In this document: positions 46,863 through 55,793 of the stretch, piece after piece
Layout of the letters: every line of letters starts with the position of its first letter
Numbering within the stretch: position 1 is the first letter of the stretch
Source: Loktanella sp. 3ANDIMAR09
Lineage (GTDB): Bacteria > Pseudomonadota > Alphaproteobacteria > Rhodobacterales > Rhodobacteraceae
Assembly: GCF_001420005.1 (NCBI RefSeq)
Contig: NZ_LJAK01000009.1
Location: 79,340 to 143,339 of the forward strand
Length of the DNA: 64,000 nt
Reading direction: 5' to 3'
Notes under the pieces: model-generated
What the model was told of the DNA's origin: nothing
Database searches by the model: none
What the model saw: the letters and a program-made list of their open reading frames with translations, nothing else
Position numbers and translations under genes: made by a program

Positions 46863-48856
46863 TCGAACTCCATGATCACATCATCCACGGCCAGGCTGTC
46901 ACCAGGGGCCGCGTTGATCTTGGTCACGACGCCCTTGCGTTCGGCACGCAGGATGTTTTCCATCTTCATCGCCTCGACCGTGCACAGTGCCTGACCGTCC
47001 TGCACCTCGTCGCCCACGGCGACATTCAGCGACACGATCAGCCCCGGCATCGGGCACAGCAGCAGTTTCGACGTATCCGGCGGCACCTTGACCGGCATCA
47101 ACTTGGCAAGTTCGGCCTGACGCGGGGTGCGGACGTGCACCTTGACCTCGGCACCCCGGTGCCGCACCCGGAACCCACCCGAAATCTTGGCCACCTTCAG
47201 CACCAGCGGCGTGCCATCCACCATCAGGCGGGCCAGCGGTTGCCCGGGCAACCAGTCGCTTTCGACCCGCAAGGTCCGGTCACCGATGGTCACATCGGCC
47301 CCCGCACGGTCGGCCTTGATGACCGTATCATGGCTTTCGCCCTGTAGCGTCACATTCCAGTCCGAGCCGACGTGGCGTTCATGGTTGTCCATGCGCCCGG
47401 TGATGCGCGTGCGGCGGATTTCACCGATCCGGTGCATCGCCGCAGTTGCCGCAGCAACACGCAGCACCGTGTCTGCCGGCAGATCGACGCCCTGGAATCC
47501 GTCGGGAAATTCTTCCTCGATGAACGCCGTGGTCATGTCGCCTGCGGTGAATTTCGGATGGTCCATCACCGCGGCCAGAAATGGCAGGTTGTGGCCAATC
47601 CCCTCCAGCTCGAACCCGTCCAGGGCCAGCCGCATTTCCTCGATCGCGTCAGCGCGGGTCGGTGCCCACGTACACAGCTTGGCGATCATCGGATCGTAGA
47701 ACATGCTGATCTCGCCACCCTCGAACACGCCGGTATCGTTGCGCACGGCGCGCGCGGCCTCTGCGACCTCGACCGGTGGGCGGTAGCGGGTCAGACGCCC
47801 GATGGACGGCAGGAACCCACGGAACGGATCCTCGGCATACAGGCGGCTCTCGATCGCCCACCCATTGATCTTGAGGTCATCCTGACCAAAGGCCAGCTTT
47901 TCGCCTGCCGCCACACGGATCATCTGTTCGACCAGATCGATGCCCGTGATCAGTTCGGTCACCGGATGTTCCACCTGCAACCGCGTGTTCATTTCCAGAA
48001 AATAGAAATTGCGCTCGCCGTCCACAATGAATTCGACCGTGCCCGCGCTGGCGTAACCGACGGCCTGCGCCAGTGCGACCGATTGTGCGCCCATCGCCGC
48101 ACGGGTCTCTTCGTCCAGAAACGGGCTCGGGGCCTCTTCGATGACCTTCTGGTTGCGGCGCTGAATGCTGCATTCACGCTCGTGCAGATAGACCGCGTTG
48201 CCATGGCTGTCCGCCAGGACCTGAATTTCGATGTGGCGCGGCTGTGTCACGAATTTCTCGATGAAAATCCGGTCGTCGCCGAAACTGTTGGCCGCCTCGT
48301 TCTTGGACGACTGGAACCCTTCGCGTGCGCCAGCGTCGTCCCAGGCGATCCGCATCCCCTTGCCACCGCCCCCCGCGCTGGCCTTGATCATCACGGGATA
48401 ACCGATCTGCTGGCTGATCTTGACCGCCTCATCGGCGTCGGCAATCAGGCCCATATGGCCCGGCACCGTGCTGACACCAGCCTCGTCCGCCAGCTTCTTG
48501 GACGTGATCTTGTCGCCCATGGCCTCGATGGCCCCCACGGGCGGCCCGATAAAGGCCACGCCTTCGGCTTTCAGCGCCTCGGCGAACCTGGGGTTTTCCG
48601 ACAGAAAACCATAGCCCGGATGCACCGCTTCTGCACCGGTCTGGCGGATCGCGTCCATGATCTTGTCGATCACGATATAGGATTGGTTGGCGGGGCTGGG
48701 TCCGATGTGGACCGCCTCGTCCGCCATCTTGACATGAAGCGCCTGCGCATCCGCATCCGAATACACCGCAACTGTGGCGATCCCCATGCGCCGCGCCGTC
48801 TTGATGACGCGACAGGCGATTTCGCCACGATTGGCGATCAGAATTTTCTTGAACAC
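46859..48856 (-). CDS. pccA: Propionyl-CoA carboxylase alpha subunit (biotin carboxylase/BCCP)
   Basis: This 665-residue biotin-dependent subunit starts at a GTG (48856) with GGAGGG eight bases upstream (MFKKILIANRGEIACRV). It has the biotin carboxylase ATP-grasp domain (IKASAGGGGKGMRIA, FIEKFVTQPRHIEIQVLADS, FLEMNTRLQVEHPVTE), a BT domain linking to the beta subunit, and a C-terminal biotinyl domain with the acceptor Lys in CTVEAMKMENIL. It carboxylates biotin for transfer to propionyl-CoA by PccB. Confidence 0.96.
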   Translation of the reverse strand: MFKKILIANRGEIACRVIKTARRMGIATVAVYSDADAQALHVKMADEAVHIGPSPANQSYIVIDKIMDAIRQTGAEAVHPGYGFLSENPRFAEALKAEGVAFIGPPVGAIEAMGDKITSKKLADEAGVSTVPGHMGLIADADEAVKISQQIGYPVMIKASAGGGGKGMRIAWDDAGAREGFQSSKNEAANSFGDDRIFIEKFVTQPRHIEIQVLADSHGNAVYLHERECSIQRRNQKVIEEAPSPFLDEETRAAMGAQSVALAQAVGYASAGTVEFIVDGERNFYFLEMNTRLQVEHPVTELITGIDLVEQMIRVAAGEKLAFGQDDLKINGWAIESRLYAEDPFRGFLPSIGRLTRYRPPVEVAEAARAVRNDTGVFEGGEISMFYDPMIAKLCTWAPTRADAIEEMRLALDGFELEGIGHNLPFLAAVMDHPKFTAGDMTTAFIEEEFPDGFQGVDLPADTVLRVAAATAAMHRIGEIRRTRITGRMDNHERHVGSDWNVTLQGESHDTVIKADRAGADVTIGDRTLRVESDWLPGQPLARLMVDGTPLVLKVAKISGGFRVRHRGAEVKVHVRTPRQAELAKLMPVKVPPDTSKLLLCPMPGLIVSLNVAVGDEVQDGQALCTVEAMKMENILRAERKGVVTKINAAPGDSLAVDDVIMEFE

Positions 48857-48881
48857 GTTTTACATCCCTCCAAACGCAAAA

Positions 48882-48911
48882 CCGCCGCCGGGGCGCAAAC
48901 CCCGGCGGCGG
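48882..48911 (-). terminator. Rho-independent terminator after the small lipoprotein gene
   Basis: CCGCCGCCGGGG and CCCCGGCGGCGG form a perfect 12-base stem with loop CGCAAA. On the minus strand the stem is followed by TTTTGCGTTTG. It should insulate pccA from the glycine-zipper gene, so pccA needs its own promoter in the remaining short gap or relies on read-through. Confidence 0.85.
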
Positions 48912-48950
48912 TCATGTCGTGTTTCAACCCCGCTTGCGCGGGAAAATGTC

Positions 48951-49163
48951 TTAGCGACCGGTGATGTCGTCGCCCAGCGCACCGATGAGCGCGCCACCCA
49001 GTGCTGCAGTCGTGGTGTCGCGGTCGTCGCCGCCCAGTGCAGCGGAACCAGCAGCGCCGATACCGGCACCAACGATTGCACGCTCTGCGTCGGTGTCGAG
49101 GTTGTCGCAGCCTGCAACGCCCATGATTGCGACCAGTGCGATGGCGGAAGTAGCTTTGTACAT
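48951..49163 (-). CDS. Small glycine-zipper lipoprotein
   Basis: This 70-residue protein has a lipoprotein signal (MYKATSAIALVAIMGVAGC, Cys19) and a mature glycine-zipper-like region (AIVGAGIGAAGSAALGG, AALGGALIGALGDD). AGGGG lies about ten bases upstream of the ATG. It should be anchored in a membrane. Such proteins are often abundant, and the strong terminator behind it supports separate high expression. Function unknown. Confidence 0.8.
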   Translation of the reverse strand: MYKATSAIALVAIMGVAGCDNLDTDAERAIVGAGIGAAGSAALGGDDRDTTTAALGGALIGALGDDITGR

Positions 49164-49293
49164 TTTAGAATGCCCCTGTTAGCTTTGAAGATGGACGCAA
49201 AATCACGCGCCACAAGCGCGAACTCAAGCCCGATTAAATACAAAAGGCGCAAAACCGCCGAAATGTTCCCGTTTGCAGAAAATTCTTTTCCAC

Positions 49294-49638
49294 TCATCGG
49301 AACACATCCGGAAAAGTGACCCGCGCCACGTCCTCGTCGATGCGCAGCAGCGCGTCATAGCTGGCAGGATCGAACGGATCCTCGGCAGCGACCACCTCCC
49401 GACCGAACAACCAGCTCAGCCGTCCTGCGTCCAGATTGCCGCGCGCAAAGGGCGCGTCGCCAAAATGCTCCCACAGGGCACGCAAGAAACCTTCATCCGC
49501 GCGTTTGTCCGGTGGCCGCCGGTCGGAAAACCGTTCGCGCGCGCGCAGCGGCGTGGCCCCGTCCTTGTGCGCGCGACGGATCACGAATTGAAAATCCGTT
49601 CCCGGCAAACGGCCTGGAAATCCACGGTGCTTTTCCAT
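49294..49638 (-). CDS. Hypothetical cytoplasmic protein
   Basis: This 114-residue product starts at ATG 49638 (MEKHRGFPGRLPGTDFQFVI), overlapping the preceding stop as TGATG. It is charged, with no signal peptide or membrane helix, and ends DEDVARVTFPDVFR. The coupled position and normal codon use suggest a real gene. No family was recognised. Confidence 0.7.
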   Translation of the reverse strand: MEKHRGFPGRLPGTDFQFVIRRAHKDGATPLRARERFSDRRPPDKRADEGFLRALWEHFGDAPFARGNLDAGRLSWLFGREVVAAEDPFDPASYDALLRIDEDVARVTFPDVFR

Positions 49639-50021
49639 CAGAATTCGTCCCAGCTGCAACGCCCGTCCGTCACCCGGAAGGGTTGAAAAAATTGGACGAC
49701 CTGCGGATCGTAGATGCCGAATGTGGTTGGCTTGTCCGACACCGACAACACGATCTGGTCGCCGTCCCAATCCTGCTGCCGCAGGGCCGGGACAACAACC
49801 ACGTCGCACAACCACGTCAGATCGTCCACGACCTCCGTGAACGTCACTGCGTCATCACCCCCCGCAAGCGCCGGTGACAGGAACCGGAACCGCGCGATCT
49901 GCGCAGGCAAGTCCATGATCACGTCAGCCAGCGCGATTTGCAGTCCTGACGGCACGGCAATCGGTTGCGGGGTCTGCTCTGCGACCGCGGGCATGGCCGA
50001 CAGACCGCACAGCAGGATCAG
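49638..50021 (-). CDS. Secreted DUF6497-like protein (start codon uncertain)
   Basis: The mature protein (QPIAVPSGLQIALADVIMDL, RFRFLSPALAG, LCDVVVVPALRQQDWDGDQI, GRCSWDEF) is typical of a roseobacter family of unknown function often mislabelled acetolactate synthase. A signal peptide (LILLCGLSAMPAVA) precedes it, but no ATG, GTG or TTG lies suitably upstream in frame. A CTG at 50021 overlaps the stop of the previous gene and is proposed, giving about 127 residues. An ATG at 49994 would lose the signal. Another ATG at 50120 would need a long N-terminal extension. Confidence 0.7.
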   Translation of the reverse strand: MILLCGLSAMPAVAEQTPQPIAVPSGLQIALADVIMDLPAQIARFRFLSPALAGGDDAVTFTEVVDDLTWLCDVVVVPALRQQDWDGDQIVLSVSDKPTTFGIYDPQVVQFFQPFRVTDGRCSWDEF

Positions 50022-50281
50022 CGCGCCCGCAAGGCGTCGATCAGTTCGGCCTTGGTCATGTCCGAACGACCCGCGACGTCCAGCTCTTGTGCGCGCGTGT
50101 ACAGATCGTCCCTGGTCCATTCCTCGTAGGGCGGCTGTCGCCCCCCCTTCTCGCCCGGCGACATGTCGTCGTTGGCCTGCGCATTGGCGATCCGGGCGGC
50201 CTTCTGCTTGCTCGCGCCCTCGTCCAGCAGCGCCTCGTAGGTCTCGTCGTCCTTGATGGACGGTCCATGGTCCTTGGTCAT
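50018..50281 (-). CDS. Small Rho_N/SAP-like domain protein (DUF7218-like)
   Basis: The 87-residue product from ATG 50281 has AAAGGAG seven bases upstream. It contains IKDDETYEALLDEGASKQKA, KGGRQPPYEEWTRDDLYTRA and a C-terminal Rho_N-like helical module (GRSDMTKAELIDALRAR). Such modules bind nucleic acid in some proteins. It follows pccB on the same strand. Its stop overlaps the proposed start of the next gene. Function is unknown. Confidence 0.8.
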   Translation of the reverse strand: MTKDHGPSIKDDETYEALLDEGASKQKAARIANAQANDDMSPGEKGGRQPPYEEWTRDDLYTRAQELDVAGRSDMTKAELIDALRAR

Positions 50282-50337
50282 CGCAATCTCCTTTGCGCAC
50301 CAACGGACCCACCCCACGCGGGGTTCCCTGCATCATC

Positions 50338-50382
50338 TTGCCACAAATACTCCGGGGGGTCCGGGGGGCTGGCCCCCCGGGG
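50338..50382. repeat. Rhodobacteraceae-type intergenic repeat, copy 2, with terminator-like hairpin
   Basis: CCGGGGGG CTGG CCCCCCGG (50361-50380) directly follows the pccB stop. On the minus strand it is followed by GGAGTATTTGTGGCAAGATG, which resembles the tail of copy 1 at 32757-32822. The element probably ends pccB transcription and belongs to a dispersed repeat family. Confidence 0.6.
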
Positions 50383-51909
50383 TCACAGTGGAATGTTGTC
50401 ATGCTTCTTCCACGGGTTCTGCTGCTGCTTGCCGCGCAGCGACGCAAAGGCACGGCAGACCCGGCGTCGCGTGGACCGCGGCATGATCACCTCGTCCACG
50501 AACCCCTTAGAGGCCGCGACGAACGGATTGGCGAAACGGTCCTCGTATTCCTTGGTCAGCTCCGCGATTTCTTCCGCGCTGCGTCCGCGATAGATGATCT
50601 CGACAGCACCCTTGGCCCCCATCACCGCGATTTCCGCCGTGGGCCAGGCATAGTTGAAATCGCCGCGCAGATGCTTGGACGCCATCACGTCATAGGCTCC
50701 GCCATAGGCCTTGCGGGTGATGACCGTGACCTTGGGCACCGTGGCCTCGCCATAGGCGAACAGCAGTTTCGCGCCGTGTTTGATGACACCGCCGTATTCC
50801 TGGCTGGTGCCGGGCAGAAAGCCGGGTACGTCCACCAGCGTCAGGATCGGAATTTCAAAGGCATCGCAGAACCGCACGAACCGCGCGGCCTTGCGGCTGC
50901 TGTCGATATCCAGCACGCCCGCCAGTACCATCGGCTGATTGGCCACCACGCCAACGGTCTGACCTTCCAGCCGGATGAAACCGATCAGGATGTTGCCGGC
51001 ATAATCGGCCTGAATTTCGTAAAAATCGCCCTCATCCGCCAGTTTGTGGATCAGTTCCTTCATGTCGTAGGGCGTGTTGGCGTTCACCGGGATCAGCGTG
51101 TCCAGACTGTCCTCGACCCTTTTCACATCGTCAAAGAACGGACGCGTCGGCGCCTTTTCGCGGTTGTTCAGGGGCAGGAAATCAAACAGCCGACGGCATT
51201 CGGCAATCGCTTCGACATCATTGTCAAAGGCACCGTCCACCACGCCGGATTTCTTGGTATGGGTCGTGGCCCCGCCCAGTTCCTCGGCGGTGACGACCTC
51301 GTTGGTGACGGTCTTGACCACATCGGGGCCGGTCACGAACATGTAGGACGTGTCGCGCACCATGAAAATAAAGTCGGTCATCGCAGGGCTGTAGACCGCG
51401 CCACCCGCGCAGGGCCCCATGATCAGGCTGATCTGCGGCACCACACCGGACGCCATGATGTTGCGCTGGAACACATCGGCATAGCCCGCGAGGCTGGCAA
51501 CGCCTTCCTGGATGCGTGCACCGCCCGAATCGTTGATCCCGATCACGGGGGCACCGTTCTGGATCGCCATATCCATGATCTTGCAGATCTTTTGCGCATG
51601 GGTTTCGGACAGCGAACCACCAAAGACGGTGAAATCCTGACTGAACACATAGACCATGCGGCCGTTGATCGTGCCCCAACCCGTCACCACACCATCGCCC
51701 ATCGGCAGGTTGTCCTGCATCCCGAAATCCACCGCGCGATGGGTCACAAAGGCGTCGAATTCCTCAAAGCTGTCGTGATCCAGCAGCAGTTCGATCCGTT
51801 CGCGGGCGGTCAGTTTGCCCTTGGCGTGCTGCGCAGCAATCCGTGCCTGCCCGCCGCCCAGTTGGGATTCGGAGCGCTTGGCCTCCAGGGCTTCGATATG
51901 GTCTTTCAT
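50383..51909 (-). CDS. pccB: Propionyl-CoA carboxylase beta subunit (carboxyltransferase)
   Basis: This 508-residue carboxyltransferase moves the carboxyl group from biotin on PccA to propionyl-CoA, giving (S)-methylmalonyl-CoA. Features are [76 protein letters not shown] and [21 protein letters not shown]. Its length matches PccB proteins and the pccA/mcm context confirms propionyl rather than acetyl specificity. It is first in the minus-strand locus. Confidence 0.96.
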   Translation of the reverse strand: MKDHIEALEAKRSESQLGGGQARIAAQHAKGKLTARERIELLLDHDSFEEFDAFVTHRAVDFGMQDNLPMGDGVVTGWGTINGRMVYVFSQDFTVFGGSLSETHAQKICKIMDMAIQNGAPVIGINDSGGARIQEGVASLAGYADVFQRNIMASGVVPQISLIMGPCAGGAVYSPAMTDFIFMVRDTSYMFVTGPDVVKTVTNEVVTAEELGGATTHTKKSGVVDGAFDNDVEAIAECRRLFDFLPLNNREKAPTRPFFDDVKRVEDSLDTLIPVNANTPYDMKELIHKLADEGDFYEIQADYAGNILIGFIRLEGQTVGVVANQPMVLAGVLDIDSSRKAARFVRFCDAFEIPILTLVDVPGFLPGTSQEYGGVIKHGAKLLFAYGEATVPKVTVITRKAYGGAYDVMASKHLRGDFNYAWPTAEIAVMGAKGAVEIIYRGRSAEEIAELTKEYEDRFANPFVAASKGFVDEVIMPRSTRRRVCRAFASLRGKQQQNPWKKHDNIPL

Positions 51910-52114
51910 GCAGGCCTCCCGTCGTGCACATGGCCTCCGCAGGCCGCATTGTCGGGCACTCTAGTCATCGGTTTTGCCGAGGAAAACCCCCAAGGCGCAA
52001 TATATCCCCAGCCGTAGGGGGGCTGCGCGAAACAATCTGACGCCGCGCAGATCCATGCAGGTCATTGTCACGGCACCCATGGACACCGCAGCGCAAGCCG
52101 CTACCTTGCGCGCG

Positions 52115-53347
52115 ATGACAGACTTTCCCCGCGCGCGCTTTCTCGACCGCCGCACCCCGCCTCATATTTTCACGCTGACACTGCTGGCCGGTGTATCCGC
52201 ATTGAACATGTCGATTTTTCTGCCGTCCCTCACCCGGATGGCGGCCGATTTCGGCACGGATTATGCCACGATGCAATTCGCCGTTTCGGGCTATCTGGCC
52301 GCAACTGCGGTGATGCAGATCATCGTCGGCCCCCTGTCCGACCGGTTCGGACGGCGCAAGATCGTGCTGACCTCCATCACCATTTTCATCGCGGCGACGC
52401 TGGGCGCCTATCTCGCCCCCACGATCCAGCTGTTCTTGATGTTTCGCATCCTGCAGGCTGCCGTCGCGACCGGAATCGTGCTGAGTCGGGCAATCGTGCG
52501 CGACATGTTCGGGGCAGAACAAAGCGCGTCGATGATCGGTTATGTCACCATGGGCATGGCCCTGATCCCGATGATCGGCCCCACCATCGGTGGCGCACTG
52601 GATCAGGCATTCGGCTGGCATGCCTCGTTCATCTTTCTGATGGGTGCAGGCGTTTTCTTGTGGCTGCTGTGCTATTTCGACCAGGGCGAAACCGTGCGCG
52701 GCGGCGGCACCGGATTTGCCGAACAGCTGACCAGCTATCCCGCGCTGCTGACCGCGCCCCGGTTCTGGGGCTATGCGCTGTGCACCGCGTTCGCATCGGG
52801 GTCGTTCTTTGCGTTTCTGGGCGGTGCGTCCTACGTCGCCGACCGGATTTACGGATTGTCGGCCTTTCAGACCGGCATCGCCCTGGGTGCGCCCGCCATC
52901 GGCTATGCCATCGGCAACGGAATATCGGGTCGCTATTCGGTGCGGGTCGGCATCAATCGCATGGTGCTGATCGGCTGCCTGATATCGGCCTTTGGCATGG
53001 GGTTGTCGCTGATCCTGGGTCTGGTGACCGTGATTCCCGCCGGCCTGCTCTTTGGTCTGTGCTCGCTGCTGGGACTGGGCAACGGCATGACGCTGCCCAA
53101 CGCCATCGCCGGTTTGCTGTCGGTGCGCCCGAACCTGGCCGGCACGGCCAGCGGGCTGGGCGGTGCGCTGATGATCGGTGGCGGGGCCGCACTCAGCCAG
53201 CTGGCCGGGGTGCTGCTGGCACGCGGCACCACCGCGATGCCGTTGCAGGCGTTGATGCTGGTCTCTGCGCTGCTGGCCATCGCCGCGATCATGTTCGTGA
53301 TGGTGCGTGAAAAGCGCCTGTCCGCCGGCCTTTCGGTCGCGCCCTAA
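52115..53347 (+). CDS. Bcr/CflA-family multidrug efflux transporter (MFS)
   Basis: This 410-residue, 12-helix MFS antiporter has MSIFLPSLTRMAADFGTDYA, the motif A GPLSDRFGRRKIVL and FRILQAAVATGIVLSRAIVRD (motif C-like) typical of Bcr/CflA drug pumps. ATG 52115 was chosen; in-frame ATGs at 52055 and 52079 lack better ribosome sites. It diverges from pccB. Substrate unknown. Confidence 0.88.
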   Translation: MTDFPRARFLDRRTPPHIFTLTLLAGVSALNMSIFLPSLTRMAADFGTDYATMQFAVSGYLAATAVMQIIVGPLSDRFGRRKIVLTSITIFIAATLGAYLAPTIQLFLMFRILQAAVATGIVLSRAIVRDMFGAEQSASMIGYVTMGMALIPMIGPTIGGALDQAFGWHASFIFLMGAGVFLWLLCYFDQGETVRGGGTGFAEQLTSYPALLTAPRFWGYALCTAFASGSFFAFLGGASYVADRIYGLSAFQTGIALGAPAIGYAIGNGISGRYSVRVGINRMVLIGCLISAFGMGLSLILGLVTVIPAGLLFGLCSLLGLGNGMTLPNAIAGLLSVRPNLAGTASGLGGALMIGGGAALSQLAGVLLARGTTAMPLQALMLVSALLAIAAIMFVMVREKRLSAGLSVAP

Positions 53348-53988
53348 CGGCGTGCCGCGCGCCAGCCTGCGGCGCGCGCCTCGGCTTCGGTGCAGAACCA
53401 GCGTTCACCGCGCGACGGGCTGATCCGGGTCTCGTCATAGAATGCGTTGCCGGGCACATGGTAGATCCGCCCGCTGCTGCTGATGTTACCCTTGATGACA
53501 CAGCCGCCGGGGGCCGCATCGCCCACCTGTTCCTGCGCCCGGAAATCCGAAGGCCGCTGCATCTGCGCCGACCAGAAACCGGCCCCGCTGCGCCGCGCCG
53601 CATCCTCATCGGGGACATAAACCGTGTCATAGCGGCGATAGGCGATGGCCAGACCGTTGCGCACCATCTGCTGGCCAAGGTCGATCCCGCCTGCGGTGCA
53701 ACGCGCCACGGTGCGGCCATAGCGATCAATATCCAGCGGCGCACAATTCACCGCGCGCCCCGCGATCAGCGCGCGCAGCCCGTCGGTCGCATGGCTGCCG
53801 CAGGAAAACGGAAACCCCTGCGCACTGCGGCAATCCTGCCCGGCCTCTGGCGCATCGATGCCGTTCAATCTGATCCGTGTCTCGCCCACGTGGATCGTGT
53901 CGCCGTCGATCACACGTGCAGGCCCCGAGATCTGGGCCGCCAGGGGGGCAGCACAGAACAGTAAACAAATGGTTAACAAAATCCGCAT
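53344..53988 (-). CDS. Secreted thermonuclease-like (SNase) protein
   Basis: This 214-residue protein has a signal peptide (MRILLTICLLFCAAPLAAQ) and an SNase fold: ARVIDGDTIHVGETRIRLNG with catalytic-site IDAPEAGQDC, then DIDRYGRTVARC and GLAIAYRRY. Its C-terminus (YHVPGNAFYDETRISPSRGE, RWFCTEAEARAAGWR) is an appended module found in many bacterial SNase proteins. It probably degrades nucleic acid outside the cytoplasm. It converges on the MFS gene with a 4-base overlap. Confidence 0.88.
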   Translation of the reverse strand: MRILLTICLLFCAAPLAAQISGPARVIDGDTIHVGETRIRLNGIDAPEAGQDCRSAQGFPFSCGSHATDGLRALIAGRAVNCAPLDIDRYGRTVARCTAGGIDLGQQMVRNGLAIAYRRYDTVYVPDEDAARRSGAGFWSAQMQRPSDFRAQEQVGDAAPGGCVIKGNISSSGRIYHVPGNAFYDETRISPSRGERWFCTEAEARAAGWRAARR

Positions 53989-54061
53989 ACCCCCAATCTG
54001 GGGGGCGGATGCGGCGTTTCAATGGCGCGAAACATGACGTTTCGCGCCAAATCGATTCAAA

Positions 54062-55720
54062 TCAGCGCTGACTGACAGCCCAGTTCGGGTTGATCCACGG
54101 CGCATCATTCGCCCGTGGCAGCGGCGCGCGCCCAAGAATATGATCCGACGCCTTTTCACCCACCATGATCGACGGCGCATTCAGGTTGCCGTTGGTGATC
54201 TGCGGAAAGATCGAGCTGTCGGCAACGCGCAACCCGTCCACACCTATGACACGACATTCGGGATCAACCACGGCCATCGGGTCATCAACGGCCCCCATCC
54301 GGCATGTGCCGCAAGGGTGATAGGCACTTTCGGCGTGTGCGCGGATGAAATCATCCAGTGCTGCATCCGACTGCACGGCCTCACCGGGCTGGATTTCATG
54401 ACCGCTATAGGGGGCAAAGGCAGCTTGGCCGAAAATTTCGCGCGTCAGGCGGATACAGGTGCGAAAATCCTCCCAGTCCTGAGGGTCGGACATGTAGTTG
54501 AACAGGATATGCGGGTCCGCAGCCGGGTCCGGGCTGGTGAGCGAAACCGCCCCACGCGACGCGCTGCGCATCGGACCGACATGCGCCTGATAGCCATGCC
54601 CCTCTGCCGCGACCTTGCCGTCGTAGCGGATCGCCAGCGGCAGAAAATGGAACTGGATATCGGGATATTCCACACCCGGTTTCGACCGGACAAAGGCTGC
54701 GGATTCGAACTGGTTCGAGGTGCCCAGACCCTTTTTGCCGAACAGCCAGGCCGCACCGATCAACGCTTTCCAGATCAGTTTCCAATAGGTGTACAGCGTC
54801 ACCGGCTGGGTCGCGGCCTGCTGGATATAGAGCTCGAGGTGGTCTTGCAGGTTCTGCCCGACACCGGGTCGGTCCGCCACGACATCAATGCCGTGTTCCG
54901 CCAGATGATCCGCCGGTCCGATCCCCGACAGCATCAACAGCTTGGGCGAATTGATGGCAGAGGCCGCGATGATGACCTCGCGGGTGGCGCGGATCACCTC
55001 GGTCTGGCCCTTGCGGTCGACCTCGACGCCCACGGCGCGTCCCTCTTCAATCACCACACGGCGGGCAAAGGCACGGATCAACGTGCAATTTTCGCGTTTC
55101 AGCGCGGGCCGCAGATAGGCATTGGCCGCAGACCAGCGCCGCCCCCGGTAGATCGTTGCATCAAACGGGCCAAAGCCCTCTTGCTGCGCGCCGTTGTAGT
55201 CCTTGGTTTCGGGGTATCCCGCTTGTTTGCCAGCCTCGACGAACGCCTTGACCAGCGGATTGCGGCGCGGGCCGCGTGTGACATGCAGCGGACCGTCGGT
55301 GCCGCGCCAGGCCGGATCGCCACCGTGGATACCCGCGTGCCAGTGTTCCATCCGTTTGTAGTAGGGCAGCACGTCGGCATAGGCCCAGCCGCGCGCGCCC
55401 ATTTCTTGCCAGGTGTCAAAGTCGCGGGCGTGGCCGCGCACATAGACCATCCCGTTGATCGAGGAGGACCCGCCGATCACCTTGCCACGCGGTGTGGCCA
55501 GGGTGCGCCCCCCCAGATGCGGTTCGGGCGCGGTATGAAATCCCCAGTCATAGGTTTTCATATTCATCGGATAAGACAAGGCCGCAGGCATCTGGATGAA
55601 CGGGCCTGCATCCGATCCACCGTGTTCGATGACGATGACCGATTTGCCCGCCTCGGCCAGACGGTAGGCCATCGCACATCCGGCAGAGCCTGCACCAACA
55701 ATAACGTATTCAGCTTGCAT
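54062..55720 (-). CDS. betA: Choline dehydrogenase
   Basis: This 552-residue GMC flavoprotein oxidises choline to betaine aldehyde. The FAD-binding motif is [23 protein letters not shown] signatures are [15 protein letters not shown], and [14 protein letters not shown]; the catalytic His site is [11 protein letters not shown]...[17 protein letters not shown]. The ATG at 55720 starts directly before the FAD motif. It is the last gene of betIBA. A 73-base gap with a palindrome separates it from betB. Confidence 0.94.
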   Translation of the reverse strand: MQAEYVIVGAGSAGCAMAYRLAEAGKSVIVIEHGGSDAGPFIQMPAALSYPMNMKTYDWGFHTAPEPHLGGRTLATPRGKVIGGSSSINGMVYVRGHARDFDTWQEMGARGWAYADVLPYYKRMEHWHAGIHGGDPAWRGTDGPLHVTRGPRRNPLVKAFVEAGKQAGYPETKDYNGAQQEGFGPFDATIYRGRRWSAANAYLRPALKRENCTLIRAFARRVVIEEGRAVGVEVDRKGQTEVIRATREVIIAASAINSPKLLMLSGIGPADHLAEHGIDVVADRPGVGQNLQDHLELYIQQAATQPVTLYTYWKLIWKALIGAAWLFGKKGLGTSNQFESAAFVRSKPGVEYPDIQFHFLPLAIRYDGKVAAEGHGYQAHVGPMRSASRGAVSLTSPDPAADPHILFNYMSDPQDWEDFRTCIRLTREIFGQAAFAPYSGHEIQPGEAVQSDAALDDFIRAHAESAYHPCGTCRMGAVDDPMAVVDPECRVIGVDGLRVADSSIFPQITNGNLNAPSIMVGEKASDHILGRAPLPRANDAPWINPNWAVSQR

Positions 55721-55747
55721 GATGTTCACCGCCCACAAGGAGCGCCC

Positions 55748-55769
55748 CCAAATTTTCGCGAAAATTTGG
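55748..55769. repeat. 22-base perfect palindrome between betB and betA
   Basis: The centre AAATTTTCGCGAAAATTT, flanked by CC and GG, is perfectly self-complementary over 22 bases. It is flanked by C/G runs. It lies inside the betBA operon, in a high-GC region where such AT-rich symmetry is unexpected. It may be a dispersed repeat, a protein-binding site or an mRNA-processing hairpin. Confidence 0.7.
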
Positions 55770-55793
55770 CCCCCGGCATCCGCCGGACGGCCC

